Below are positions 36,691 to 48,634 of a stretch of DNA of 64,000 bases, one piece after another (the stretch's first letter is position 1; the number at the start of each line of letters is the position of its first letter). The notes beneath the pieces were generated by a model, which made no database searches, was not told where the DNA came from, and was given only the letters and a program-made list of their open reading frames with translations. This stretch comes from Pilaira anomala (lineage: Eukaryota; Mucoromycota; Mucoromycetes; Mucorales; Mucoraceae), in the NCBI GenBank assembly GCA_025716855.1, contig JAIXMQ010000011.1:310001-374000 (forward strand). The letters run 5' to 3'. Both the position numbers and the translations under genes were made by a program.

Positions 36691-37500
36691 ATGTCATTTA
36701 TATTTACAACAAATACACCCAGAAAAGAAAAGATATCAGATTGGGTCGGTACCAAGCAAAGTAAGCCCGATCATATTATCAATAAAAAAAAAAAGAATAG
36801 AATTTAGCATTAATAAAAAAGTAATGTCTTTTTTTTTTAATATATGTTTATAGCTACAATCACTCATAAAAAGCAGAATACAGACGAATGGAAAGATGTT
36901 TATACAAATATAAAGCAAATGGATCAATTTTATGATGCAACATTTTATGCATGGCTGAAATCAGAAGAAAACGTACTAGTTACATCAATTTATCTGCATC
37001 GAATTGCTAACGAATATCCACTGGAAAGAATAATTAATGCGCTCGAATGGCTTACAGCAGACTGGCGATGGGAAAGTACCAGTATTTTGGTGGGACATGT
37101 AACAGTAGACTGGTGCGATGATAAAGGGGATTTGAAACGAGCCAAGTTATTAAGACATTTAACGCAACAATGGGCAACACATTATACTGCCACCCTATTA
37201 TCTACTATTCTCATGTCATGTCCTTATTCAGACTGTATTAATTTTAAGCGCGAACGATTCTTGAGAGAGTTTACTAAAAACTGGGATTTTTCAAAATTAT
37301 CTGAATTCTTTATGTTTTTAAAAAGTAAAGCAAATATTGATTATAAATTTAAATGTATTATGCTTCAAGAAGCTGCAAGAAGAGATATTGTAAAAGACTC
37401 TACTAGTCCATTGGATATCACTAAAAAACCAGCAACTAAATATATTCCTTCACCCTCTACTTCATCAACAAACGATAAAAAGAGAATTACTGTGATATGA
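36691..37500 (+). CDS. Hypothetical protein, helical, 238 aa
   Basis: Two exons (36691-36760 and 36854-37500; phase-1 intron with donor GTAAGC and acceptor TTATAG). The start MSFIFTTNTPRKEKISDW is short and basic. The body is Trp-rich and predicted mostly helical (e.g. RIINALEWLTADWRWES, LRHLTQQWATHYTAT), with a Ser/Thr/Pro-rich tail. No signal peptide, membrane segment or known domain is recognised. Clean splicing, a continuous frame and codon use like its neighbours support a real gene. The function is unknown. Confidence 0.7.
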
Positions 37501-37680
37501 ATAAAGAAACCCTTTTTTTTATTTAAATATATATATCATGGTTAAGTGTGTAACTTGTGATGATAGTAAACGTCCTGGTGTTTCAAAACACCTTGATAAA
37601 ATACATCCTATCCTTCCCTTTTTCTTTTTTTTTTCCTTTCTCTCTTTTCTTTCTTTCTTTCCTTTCTTGTAAATATAAGC

Positions 37681-38916
37681 ATGTATTCAACTTATCAGCC
37701 TATTCAGAAAACAACATTATGGTACACAAAAGAAGTAACAGATTTTTTTTTCTTTATTTTTTTGTAAATACAAAAAGTACCAACCATTTCGTTTTTATAG
37801 GATGGGTGAACTAGAACCTTGGATGGATGAGCAATATATTACAAGACTTTGGTTTAGTTTAAACACAAATGTCATTGTCAAAGTCATTCGAGACAAAATA
37901 ACCTTGTAAGTTATTTTTTTATTTTTTTATATACAAATAAAGAATTTTTTTGTTTTTAATTATTTTGATTATACAGTGTTAGTTCGGGATATGCATTTGT
38001 AGATTTTGGATCTATCTCAGCTGCTCAATGCGCGCTTGATATGTATAACGGTGAAGTTATACCGAATACATCTTGTTTATTTAAATTAAATTGGGCCTCA
38101 GGAGGTGGGCTTATCGATAGAAAGTAATATATATAAACTTTTCATTATTTTTATATATACCAAAAACTAACTATAAAAAATAGAGAGGATCGACAACCTG
38201 AATATTCTATCTTTCTTGGTGATTTAAGTTCTGATTGTTCTGAAAATATATTATTGGTAAATATACAAGAACAATTTATTATACCTCTTTATTTATTTGT
38301 TTAATAGAATATATTTCAGTCTCGTTATCCATCATGCAAATCTGCTAAAATTATGACAGATCCACGTACAGGAATTACTCGAGGCTATGGATTTATTCGA
38401 TTTAATAGCCAACTCGATCAACATCAAGCCTTGACTCAAATGCAAGGCTTTTTTATTGGTAATAGACCTATTCGTGTCTCCTTGGCCACACCCAAGACTA
38501 CTACTACTACAACTACTTCGCATAACGACCCTACGTCACCTGTCATGACTCCACAGCAAAATACAACTGTATTTGTAGGTGGACTATCGTGTCCATTACA
38601 AGAACAAGAGTTAAAGCAATATTTTAGTATATTTGGCGAAATTATTTATGTAAAGATACCCCCAGGTAAAGGTTGTGGCTTTGTTCAATTTGTATCTAGA
38701 CAATCCGCTGAAATGGCCATTGATCAGATGAACGGCTATCAAATAGGTTCTTGTCGTATTAGACTTTCATGGGGTAAATCTCAAAACCAACCACATACTA
38801 TAAAGAAAGATATAACTTCTAAAGTACATCCATTTGACCAAGATGAAGGTTTTATGACTTTTCCATCCACCACTTCAACTTTATATTCTTCCGATTACCA
38901 TATTTTCGCTCAGTAA
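37681..38916 (+). CDS. RNA-binding protein with three RRMs (Nam8/Ngr1/Csx1 type)
   Basis: Exons 37681-37721, 37801-37905, 37977-38123, 38184-38256 and 38308-38916 give 324 aa. Exon 1 is only 41 nt. It is identified because its phase-2 end completes the signature TTLWMGELEPWMDE, the RNP2 of RRM1. RRM1 has RNP1 SGYAFVDF, RRM2 has YSIFLGDL and RGYGFIRF, and RRM3 has TTVFVGGL and GCGFVQFV. The RRM order and linkers match the yeast Nam8/Ngr1 and fission-yeast Csx1 group, which act in splicing or mRNA stability. The Thr-rich linker between RRM2 and RRM3 is local. It is convergent with the UreD gene 115 bp away. Confidence 0.9.
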
Positions 38917-39031
38917 GAAAAAAAAAGCTTATTATACCCCTTCTCTTCTTTATTTATTTATTATTATCCTCATTTGAATTTATTATCATCTATTATATAT
39001 ATATATATAAAATCTATCTATTTCTATTGCT

Positions 39032-40093
39032 TTACATAAGAACTTTACTAAACATGCCTTCTCCAACAATCTTTTGGAACCCTGAACCAAGACATTCATA
39101 CTTTACAAAATCACGCACTTTCTCCGTCGTCATACCAGCTACACGCACAAGTACACCACGTCCCTTTAAAATAGGGCTCACAGACCATAACACTTCTCGA
39201 TCCTCTTTTGATTTTAAGGTCAAGGGCATTAATCGCATTTGTTCTGACTTTCTTTGAATACCATTGACCGATTCTACTAAACTACTTTCTGTACTACCAA
39301 TCACAATTAATGTTGCAAAACATGAATAAGGTACTAAACGTGAAGCATAAGCTGTATCCTCTCCTTCTTTTCGCATATAGTCTTCGTCATCCAATACCAT
39401 AGCATCCTTAATCACAAGTTTACCTCCTACGCGCACATCAATACGACTTGAATAATGTCGAAAAGACCAATTCTCCCCTCTTGTAATTCTTCCGCTTGTA
39501 AACCAATCCAATAATACCAATTGTGAAGTTTCGTCTTCCAACTTGAATTCTTGTCTTGACTGAAACGAGGAATCTCGAAAGCATGTTACTGGATCAGGTA
39601 CAATGAGCAACGTAGCATGAGAAGCTACTTTAGAGTTGATGGTCTGTATAGAAGGTGCGATAGGTTTAGGCGGTTCAGTTGGTGTCGAGACAAAAAGGCT
39701 ACCAATAGCAGCAGGTATACCACTGAGTGAAGGTAATGAAGGTAACATATTCGTAAACTTGATCGTCGTCTCTTGTTTGTCATTCAACGAAGCTAACCAG
39801 AGTCGCTGATGAACACGATCCTTAAAGATCTTGGTATTTCCTTGTGTCATAAGTAATAGAATCGCTCTTTCTTCAATTGTCATATCAACCGAAAACTTAT
39901 CGCCACTAATAACGCCTCCACCGTAACTCATCATATATACGACTGCAAGTCGATCAGCATGTCCTGTAGTAGGAATAAATTTCAATGGATATTGCGCATG
40001 AATACGTTCAAACTTGGTTCGATCGTTATAACAATGACATACAAGAATTCCTTTTCCTGGCTCGTTCTCGGCTGTTGTTGCAAATTGTTTCAT
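39032..40093 (-). CDS. ureD: Urease accessory protein UreD
   Basis: Single-exon gene, 353 aa. UreD binds apo-urease and helps UreF/UreG deliver nickel to the active site, allowing growth on urea. Recognised from the YMMSYGGGVISGDKFSVDM block, followed by LLMTQGNTKIFK, and the mid-domain PDPVTCFRDSSF and LLDWFTSGR segments, all UreD-specific. Length is slightly above bacterial UreD because of a Pro-rich insert (about 128-150). The urease itself and UreF/UreG are not in the window. Convergent with the RRM gene. Confidence 0.93.
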   Translation of the reverse strand: MKQFATTAENEPGKGILVCHCYNDRTKFERIHAQYPLKFIPTTGHADRLAVVYMMSYGGGVISGDKFSVDMTIEERAILLLMTQGNTKIFKDRVHQRLWLASLNDKQETTIKFTNMLPSLPSLSGIPAAIGSLFVSTPTEPPKPIAPSIQTINSKVASHATLLIVPDPVTCFRDSSFQSRQEFKLEDETSQLVLLDWFTSGRITRGENWSFRHYSSRIDVRVGGKLVIKDAMVLDDEDYMRKEGEDTAYASRLVPYSCFATLIVIGSTESSLVESVNGIQRKSEQMRLMPLTLKSKEDREVLWSVSPILKGRGVLVRVAGMTTEKVRDFVKYECLGSGFQKIVGEGMFSKVLM

Positions 40094-40458
40094 TCTATTT
40101 TAGAGGGAAAAAAAAGAAGGGAAATTGAGATGCTGATTCTTTTATTTTATTTTAATCGTCTCCGATAGTTAACGTTTGTGTTACGTGTTACTTTGAGAAA
40201 AATATCATTCTATGAATATACCCATATGCAGATGTGGTAAACGATTACATATTACATGGTTGAGCACAGAAACTGATACATAGTAAGATATAAGATCAAT
40301 AAACAAATGGATTAGTAGAAAGCAGAAGAAAAATAATAAAATTAATATTTGACCTGATATGTATTTCTATCTGTCTCTGCTGGTATATTTATAATCTGTC
40401 AGTGTTACGATTGATAAGCATCTACTGATGAACTCATATCTATCTCTCATTTAGAGAC

Positions 40459-41049
40459 ATGAATCAATTCAGACAAGGAACATCTTTTGAGGGAAACTTG
40501 GCGTACGATATTCAAGTAAGCACATGATACATCGCAAACAGGTTTATTAATCACTTTTTTTTTCTTTATCATTCTTTTCCTTTATCTTTTTTCTTACTTT
40601 TTTTTTTTCACAAAGAAATAGCTCATTGTCTAATAAGTTTTAACGCGTTTTTTTATAACAAACGTTCTTTCTTAATAGACTCCAGAGGTGATTAGAAACC
40701 GTTTTTTGGAGTACAGCTGCGAAGGATCACCATATCAGAGCCGTGAGTCAACACCTTCGTCCTCAAGCTCAAATGCTGAAACTCAAAAGCGCCCTGTATA
40801 CTTGAAACTGTTGTATTATCTCGCTCTTGCCACGAGATGGAATTATTAAATCAAGTATTTGCAGTTTTTAAAAGGTTGCAAACTATCACTCAATTATCTG
40901 CCTTAAAACTAAGAAACAGCCCACCTACTACTGCTCGTCTTTTGGACAACATTGTCTCCATCCACACGTCAATCATCATCAGACCCAGCAAACGGGAACT
41001 CGATAGAGATGATCCAGCTGTTCAGCATACCCGTCGCGGATTGTTTTAA
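40459..41049 (+). CDS. Hypothetical protein, 126 aa, three exons
   Basis: Exon 1 at 40459-40515 starts MNQFRQGTSFEGN and ends at a GTAAGC donor. Exon 2 at 40679-40742 contains TPEVIRNRFLEYSCEG and ends at a GTGAGT donor. Exon 3 at 40790-41049 contains MELLNQVFAVFKRLQ and ends TRRGLF. The second intron would be only 47 nt but has a good donor and a CTGAAAC branch-like site, and joining it keeps frame through to 41049. Without it, translation stops at 40847. A possible 5' UTR intron acceptor (TTTAG) lies at 40451-40455. No domain is recognised. Confidence 0.5.
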
Positions 41050-41214
41050 CAAAGTCTCAAACAATGTTATATTATCGTTATAGAAATTAGATTAGACAGT
41101 TTTAAAGAAATAGAAGAAACAAACATTTTAAAATAATAATCTAGCAATATGATTGTAAATTAAAATAACAGTAGATGCCTTTTAATAACCAGTAAATTAA
41201 AATTAAAATATATA

Positions 41215-42662
41215 TTAAAACTTCAAGGATGGAGCCACTAAGTAAGCTGTCAAAGCAATTAAAATAATAGCAAACGCAATGCCAGCATACAAAAGATAGT
41301 TTATATCAAAACTACCTAACAAAGGATCTTGCTGTACAGGTAAATGTTGAAAGCGATGATAGTTTTCTTTAATCGCAGTCCAATAGTACCCTACCCAATT
41401 ACGTTTGATGATTTCCTCTTGACCGACTGGTACACCTAACTGGACTACATTGACAGTAGCTCCATCTTCTTTGTCAGTGAATTGAAGTGTTACAGTTGAA
41501 TAATGGTCTATAGATAAGAAATCATTTTAAAATATGTTTTTTTTTGACGAAATCCTCTCCTATTCTAATTTCTTACCTTTAGGCCACGCTTTAAGCCTCC
41601 ATGTTTGCATAATGCTTTTTCCTGGAATCTTCATACATAATTGTATATTAATAATGAGTCTAATATCTTTTCTATGATGTATGTTTAATTACTTTACAGC
41701 TTGTAGTAAAACGCCATGCACGTTGCCATCAAAGAACTCAAATTCGCTCCCCATTCTCTTGGAGACTTTGGGTTTTCCTTGAGTCCATACTGAAGCACGA
41801 GCGGGATCTAATAAGGCTTCATAAATCCCTCTTGCAGAAGCGCCAGAAAATTCAAAAGAATGTTCAACAGTAGTTGTTCTCATTTTTTCTTCTACTTTCT
41901 TTGTGACAGGTGGTAATGCAACAGGTTTCTTACGTTGCACTAATTCAGGTGTATGCGGTATAGATGAATCTGCATACAGATCAGTGCTATAATCTATAAA
42001 AACCCCTGTTACTTTCTTTTATTTTGCTATGTTTGTACAACAATAAAAAAAAGGCACTTACTCTCAATTAAATCATCGGTGAATTTAGCAAATTTTGCTC
42101 TTAATAAGGGAGTCAATTCTGTTCGAATCAACTTTTTAATATCGTGCTCATCATTTTGATTGACGTGAATAATGAACTACAACATGTTAGCATTATGTCT
42201 GAGGGAAATCGTTCAGGTTATGTATTACCACATAATCATCCACATCCGTATCATAAGCTACCTCAGGCACAGAAATATAGCCAAATAAAGTCGAGCCATT
42301 TGGTAAGTTTGCTTTCCAGCTTAGTTTTAAAGCAACGTCGTAAATAGCAAGTAGTTTTCCTTTACGTTGGTTCAAATCAACATCACCTGTACACTCATCA
42401 AGACTGGTGATGGTAACGGTTGTGTTATTTTTTGAGACGGATAAATTGACAAGTTTTTGTGTAAAGTATTTGGTGGCCCAAGGTCTACAATCTTTATTGA
42501 CCCTATTTTGAATTAAAGAAAATAATAATATTACCAAAAACGTGTCATTTGACAAAGAATAAAAGTATGTCGTTACCAGTGCCTACAGTTTAAGTTAGTA
42601 AAAAATATACATGCTCTATAGCCATTGTCTTACCAATTGTTCACATTACGCATGTCAGACAT
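41215..42662 (-). CDS. AHA1: Aha1-type activator of Hsp90 ATPase with C-terminal membrane anchor
   Basis: Hsp90 co-chaperone. Seven exons: 42634-42662, 42577-42582, 42229-42502, 42062-42176, 41698-41993, 41577-41628 and 41215-41507, giving 354 aa. The N-terminal Aha1 domain starts ...NNWHWVNKDCRPWA; the HW pair comes from a 6-nt micro-exon. The C-terminal AHSA1/START-like domain runs from TTVEHSFEFSGASARGIYEALLDP through VGYYWTAIKENY. Unusually, 29 residues then follow that form one hydrophobic helix (YLLYAGIAFAIILIALTAYL) and end APSLKF, a predicted tail anchor. It is read in the same exon as the AHSA1 domain, so it is not a splicing artefact. Cytosol-facing membrane location is inferred. 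Confidence 0.93.
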
Positions 42663-42963
42663 ATTTCTATAATTTAATTTAAATTTGGAGAAAGCAGAGC
42701 CTGTTTTATTCCTATTGAGAAATTTATTGGCCAGTTGGCCTTTGCTTGTGTTCAAACATACAATTAAACTTTAATAAACTCTAATTGGCGCGCATTATCG
42801 CTTGTAAATACATAGACACGCATGCTCCTTCTTTCATGATATTAACAAGAGGAAACTAGATAACTATCAAACGAGAACAGTACTCTAAATATTCGAGGCA
42901 AGACTGTAATTTTATTATAAATATAAAAAAAAGGAAAGGGAGAAAAAAAAATGAGATGGTAGT

Positions 42964-44426
42964 TTAACCAAAAGCAGGAACAGACTTTGCAGATTGTGCT
43001 GGACTACCCATAGTAGAGCTAGGGCTAGCGAGAGGATTACCTGCCATACTGTTAGGACTATTAGCCATATGACTATTAATAGAAGCTTGACTACTAGTAG
43101 GCTGAGTAGATTCCTTGATAGCCAAAAGTTGTTTAGCACGGAAAGCTTCATAGTGGATTTGAGCAGTGGTTTCAATCAAGTCTTGAAGATGAGTACGAGT
43201 CAAGAAGTTACGAAGGTAGATAAACTCACAATGCTCTTCATTTTCAACGTTAATGACACCATATCTGTTCTTTCGGCCACGAACAGGTCTACCGTCAATC
43301 ACTACGTTTCGCTCAGAACCTACAATAGCAAAAGGAAGTAATTCTCTAATACTTTCATTTAAAGCTTGCTCTTGCTCATCATCTTCATCACTTTCATAAG
43401 GATATAATTTGATATTATGGAATACCAATTCAGCCTTAATCTAAGCTTATTAAGTTAGTAAAAACAAAACAAGCTTTTAAGTATATACCTATAACTTACT
43501 CTTTGTTTAAAGGCTTGTCTTTCATCAATAGTTAATGAATCGGATTTAGCAATAACAGGTACGACGTTAACGACTTCGGAAAGTTTCTTAAGTACGACAA
43601 TATCAATAGGTTTTAAACTAATATATAAATAGTAAACAAAAAAGCATCAACATTTTAACAGTGCCTTTTTTTTTACTTACGCATGCCCTGTAGGGCCAAT
43701 AAAAAATAAACAACAATGTACTCTCGTATCTTGAATATAACGATCACGAGTAGCAGTTAACTCTTTACGCAAATACGCAGAATGTTGATCTTTAATGTAT
43801 TTAATAATAGGTTCCCAACTTGAATATAAAGAAAAATGAGTGATAAATTATGTGTATATATAGTTTGTTTGTACTTACCAGTTTTCGTTATTGACTTGAT
43901 CTCCGTAACCAGGGGTATCAACAATATTGAGTCTAAGACGTACTCCGTTCTCCTCAATCGCTGCATTTGTAGTTGTAATTAGAAAAAAATAAACATAGGG
44001 GTTAAAAACAAAATGTTATACATTACAGTGAGATACAGTTTGAATTTCAGTAGTTTGTCTTGGTGGTTCATCAGCAGAAAGACGTGCTTTACTTTCAATC
44101 AAATGAGAGGCAAAGATAGTGTTTACCAAAGTAGATTTACCGAGACCAGATTGACCTATATAACTCTTTTGTTAATATCCTTCTTTTTTTCAAATTTTAC
44201 TATATCTCTCTCCCTCTTACCAACTACCATCACATTAAAGTGAAATCCTCGTTTCAACAACTTTTTTTCAATTTGTTGTGTAATAGTATCAAACCCGACA
44301 TATCCTTGTAATTCAGTTTGAAGTGAAGACTATACAGATAAAATAATATTAATACACAACCACACACCTTAATTGTTTATAAATATAAATTACCGCTACC
44401 GGTTCAGCTAAAGACGATGATGACAT
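42964..44426 (-). CDS. CDC10: Septin, Cdc10 type
   Basis: GTP-binding cytoskeletal protein that assembles into septin filaments at septa and necks. Exons: 44394-44426, 44221-44329, 44027-44155, 43879-43960, 43681-43818, 43500-43617 and 42964-43440, giving 361 aa. Visible are the polybasic [14 protein letters not shown] membrane-binding segment, P-loop GQSGLGKST (48-56), DTPGYGD, AKSD and the septin-unique element [17 protein letters not shown]. The GFDTIT start and the lack of a C-terminal coiled coil point to Cdc10, which in yeast sits at the centre of the octamer. The C-terminal tail is Ser/Asn/Pro-rich and probably disordered. Seven exons is intron-rich for this window. Confidence 0.94.
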
Positions 44427-44916
44427 TTTTGTATATAATTTATTTCAAAGTTTTGCTTTTTTTTTCAAAAAAATTAGAAGAACAGAAAAAAAAAAAGAGA
44501 GAGAAAACAAGATGTTTGAGTAAAGGAAGAAAGGGTTCTTCTTGTTTAAAAAGGAGGAAAATAAAGGAGTGAAAAAGGAGAGAATGTTGCATAAAAAAGC
44601 TCTTGACAAAGGTCACAACAGTTCAAATCCTAAATTCTCTCTTTTATGGATCACATGACTCTTTTTCAAGAAGAAAGGTTAGTTAATATAATACACATTC
44701 ATTACAATATATCCAAGATAACGTTAAAGACAACTATATCAATGTAAACAACTTTCTTCTTCTTCTTTTTTACAACAAAAAGTGTGGAGTTTTAAGCATA
44801 ATAACTACATTTTTATTATGAAACTGAATTTTTTAATTTTGGTTTTTTTTTAACTTCTTTACCAAATTTTCCAAGAAATAAAGTAAAATAGAGGAAATAG
44901 ACCTGTTATTATCTCA
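44427..44916. promoter_or_regulatory. Divergent promoter region, septin / NAA38
   Basis: 490 bp between divergent starts, A/G- and T-rich, with no individual site that can be named. Confidence 0.35.
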
Positions 44917-45234
44917 ATGGCAGAAAGTGACAAGATCAAGAAGCTTGAAAGTTACTTAAACTTCAAGTCTCGAGTCAAGATTACAGACGGAAGAACATTT
45001 ATTGGTACTTTTGTTTGTATTGACAAACAAAAAAATATCATTTTAGCACACACTGAAGAGTTTCGTGGTGGTAAGCTTCTTATTTTTTGTACGCTTACAT
45101 AAAAAATAACTTTTTTTATACATATATATGTAATAGCCGAAAAAAGAATGGTTGGACTTGTCATGATTCCAGGAAAACATTTAGTTAAAATAGAAACCGA
45201 GGACTTGGAATTACCAAGTTCAATGTATACTTGA
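44917..45234 (+). CDS. NAA38: Sm-like NatC auxiliary subunit (NAA38/LSMD1)
   Basis: Two exons (44917-45070 and 45137-45234; phase 1) give 83 aa. It has a single Sm fold: Sm1 contains TDGRTFIGTFVCIDK and Sm2 contains VGLVMIPGKHLVKIE. The GxFxCxD and MVGLVMIPG pattern fits NAA38/Mak31, the small subunit of the NatC N-terminal acetyltransferase, rather than the Lsm1-8 ring proteins. Convergent with the RGG-protein gene 51 bp away. Confidence 0.85.
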
Positions 45235-45285
45235 TCTCTCTCTTTATAGTTACAATTATAATATTAATAAAAAAATATAAAGCTT

Positions 45286-45546
45286 TTATTTCTGTTGCAA
45301 CAAGTGTTTCCAGGGATCTTGAGTCATGGAAGGTAAATAAAATACAGCAAATCTTGATTCAATAGCTTCTGGTGAGTAATCAACTTCTGTAAACTGTCTG
45401 TTGTTGTTATTATTATGAAAACCACCTCTTCCTCTTCCTAGGCCTCTTCCTCTACCACGACCATTATATCCACGACCTCTACTACGACCATTATTGTCAA
45501 AACCTCTACCACGACCACTAAATGATTGATATGGTGCTTGATACAT
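45286..45546 (-). CDS. Small Arg/Gly-rich (RGG) protein
   Basis: Single exon, 86 aa. The N-terminal two thirds is RG/RGG-rich (residues 11-41), followed by an Asn run. The C-terminus is a defined acidic/hydrophobic segment with YSPEAIESRFAVFYLPSM and then QDPWKHL. RGG tracts bind RNA and are methylated by PRMT enzymes; a role in RNA metabolism is inferred. The DPW motif near the C-terminus looks like a short linear motif, but I do not recognise the family. The ORF is compact, AT-poor in codon use, and has a clear stop close to the convergent NAA38 gene. Confidence 0.75.
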   Translation of the reverse strand: MYQAPYQSFSGRGRGFDNNGRSRGRGYNGRGRGRGLGRGRGGFHNNNNNRQFTEVDYSPEAIESRFAVFYLPSMTQDPWKHLLQQK

Positions 45547-46101
45547 ATTGTTAAAAAAATAAAGAATTCCTCACTTGAATAAAAAAAAAAGCCGCCAACC
45601 CTCCTCTCTGCTTTGACACATTAAAACACCGTTGTTGTTATGTTTGAATGTTGGACAAGTCCATATAATCATAAAACAGTATTAATAATTACTCTTAACA
45701 AAATGATTTTGTTTATTACTATAAAAAATGTAACTTCTTTGTACTGTAAGTCTGCCTAAATTGCATGACCTTTTAGCTAGGTAAATGTGAAACATGTAGA
45801 CATAATTAAATATTATACTCTCAGCAATATAGTTTATGTCTTGAGCAGATAATACATATATACAATACGTAAATATAAAGGTTATTTTTATTTCTAAATA
45901 TAATGCCAATGTGTGTAACATATTGTTTATGGTATTGAAAACATACACTTTTATTTTGGGAAATAAAACTTCAAAGAACTAGTGTAACTGTAGTCCGTAT
46001 TTGGAAGTGTGTTTTTATACAATCTTTCAAAAGAAGGGTTCTATTTCCTTGTTTCGAATCTTTTTTTCTTTTCTTCTCTTTTTCTCTTTAAAGAATTATA
46101 C
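45547..46101. other. Intergenic between RGG protein and CUE protein
   Basis: AT-rich. The minus-strand ORF 45682-45948 has no recognised features. The last 60 bp are C/T-rich and probably part of the next promoter. Confidence 0.35.
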
Positions 46102-48471
46102 ATGAAAATGGAATCTTACCAACAGCCAGGTAGCTAAATATACAAATAAAAATAAAAATAAAAAAAAAGTAGAGGGAAAATAAATATATGTTTAAATATC
46201 ATAGTAATTTTAAAAAAAAAGAATTATCTTTATCTTAGATACCGTACAAGAATTATTTAATGAAATCGAACATTTGATTGATATCCCATTTGAACAAGCT
46301 CATTTTACGCCTACAAAAAATAAAGACTTTCACTACAAACAAGAAGGAATTGAAAAAGATTTCCATTATAAATCAGATCAACAACCTGCGAAAGATCTTC
46401 ATTATAAAGAAGATAAACCCAATAACAATCATAATGATTACTCTTTTGAGCGACCTATCTTGATTGAAAGTGACAGTGATGACATTGAAGAAGAGTAAGA
46501 TACATATATATATCTTTCATAATATCTTTAACTAATTCCTTTATAGATTAATCACTCCAGAACAAGCATATTGCTTCAAATGTGATGCACCCATTGCCTC
46601 TTCCGACCTACTTCAAGTAACCCACGATAAGATTTGCCTTGACTGTGCCGGTAAAAAACGAACAAGATCTAGTTCGTTTACATTTAGTCAACTTGCTGAT
46701 AAACTAAAGCAATCCTTTGGGCACTCATCATCATCTTCAAATTCACTTCTTGCACCCAATATTAAATCTGTGGATCGTCGAAAGAGTATGCCTTCCATGA
46801 ACTCTTTATTTGATCAATCAAATTTAGAGCCACCTAGTCCTGTACCTTCTCGTCCGCCTAGTCGAGCTTCATCTTTTATTGAAGACGTAAAACAATTCTT
46901 AAACCCATTATCTAGAAAGTCAAGTCGAAACTCAATGTATCAAGACTATCAAGCTACGACTCCTGTATTAGAAAAGAAGTCTAGTCATCAATCCTTATTT
47001 GATGTGATTAATATTTGTAAACCAAAATCAAAGCGAGCTCCTTCTTATGAACAGAGAGTAATTCAAATGGAGGATAATGGATCTCACTGGGGACAAGATG
47101 AATTTGAATTTGGCGTACAAACAGAGAATACGATTGCGCCTTTACGTAGAAAGCAAATTAAAAAAATTGAATCTCGTACAGATAGAATGAATATTTATAG
47201 TAGGTATATTTACTTTACAAACATTGTGTATCTAATTGATAACAAATTTGAAAAATAGACAATGCCTACCTTGAATGCATGAAAGTAGAGACTAATCTTG
47301 TACCTTGGATTATTAAACAAACTCAAAAGGGACCGCCTGATGCTTGGTTTGGTAATCAATAGTTATAGTTAACTTTAATAATGAAACAAAAAAAAAAAAT
47401 ATTAATCATTACTATTTATTTTTAGGATATACTCCACCTGCAAGAGAACCTAAAAAGATTATGGGAATCTTCAAGCGTAAACCTAAAGACAAGAGTACTA
47501 GTTTAAGAGCACAGCAACAGCAATTAGGTGATGATCTATTGAACAGATCAACACCTTTATTAGAACATCGATATAGTAATAGTAATTATTCCACATCCCC
47601 CAACACCTATGGTTATATATCTGAAAATAACGAAGTCACTAGCTCTCCAGTTGATTATGAAGAAGAGGAAGACGAAGAAGGAGATTATTTTGATGACCAA
47701 CATTATTCATCTTCTTACGCAGATAAAACTTCTCCAAACAGTAGTTATAATTCAGCGACAGGAACTGTTTCATCTCAGCCGGTTTCTATATTGAAAAAGA
47801 CACATCATCAACCTCATTATGAAGGTGAATATGGATATGATGAATACCAAGATGAATACCAAGATGAATACCAAGATGAATACCAAGGTGAATACCAAGA
47901 TGAATATCAAGATGAATATCAAAATGAAGTACCGCATAGACATGATTATTATACTACCGAGGATCGAAAAGGATACTCCTCTGCCTCAGCTAGTTATGAA
48001 CATCCCATCTATTCATTAGATCCTCCTGCAAGAAGAAGAAGTAGAAGTAGTAGAGGAAATAAATATCCTTCTCATGAATATGAAAGAAGAGAAGAAGATT
48101 ACTATAATTATCATCATGGTGACCGTCCAGCACCTTCATCTACTACAGCGAGACATCACGAAGAACCTACTTACTATAATGATTCAATTGTAATAAATAA
48201 GAGAAGAAGTCGTCGGCAATCAAATAGCTATGAAGAAAGTAGACGAGGTGATTCCAATGTAAATCTTCATCAACAGCAACAAGAGTATTATGGTATGTCA
48301 GTCAAGATGACACCTTTTATGATGGAAGAATGGGAAATTGCACTGGATGATTTATGTGATTTATATCCTAGACTCGATCGACATTATATTAATGATTTCT
48401 TGAGGTCTGCACAAGGTGACTTTGTATTAGCAAAGGATATGATTATGAACATGATTATGGAAATTAGATAA
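46102..48471 (+). CDS. Large disordered protein with zinc-knuckle-like motif and C-terminal CUE-like domain
   Basis: Exons 46102-46129, 46239-46494, 46547-47199, 47259-47351 and 47426-48471 give 691 aa. Near the N-terminus are three copies of a (D/F)HYK-type motif (KDFHYK, KDFHYK, KDLHYK). A CxxC...CxxC motif (YCFKCD...ICLDCAGK, exon 3 start) could bind one zinc. Long Ser-rich and Tyr-rich disordered regions follow, including a tandem YQDE repeat (47837-47923). The last 50 residues (EWEIALDDLCDLYPRLD to AKDMIM) resemble a CUE ubiquitin-binding three-helix domain, with LYP in place of the usual MFP. An adaptor role in ubiquitin or membrane traffic is inferred. I do not recognise a named orthologue. 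Confidence 0.78.
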
Positions 48472-48634
48472 ACATCTAGTCTATTTTATGTGTAAGTGTA
48501 ACATGATTCTACTATATTCAATAGAATTAGCATTAATAAGTTTAAATCACATGAGTTTTCCCATCTTTTTATTTAAAAAAAAAATTAATTTTTTTTTTCG
48601 CTTTGTTTTCTTTCCCCTTTTTATCATAATAAAA

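Noticed and set aside
44580..44645. GTTCAAATCC resembling a tRNA B box
   Set aside because: No A box or foldable cloverleaf upstream.
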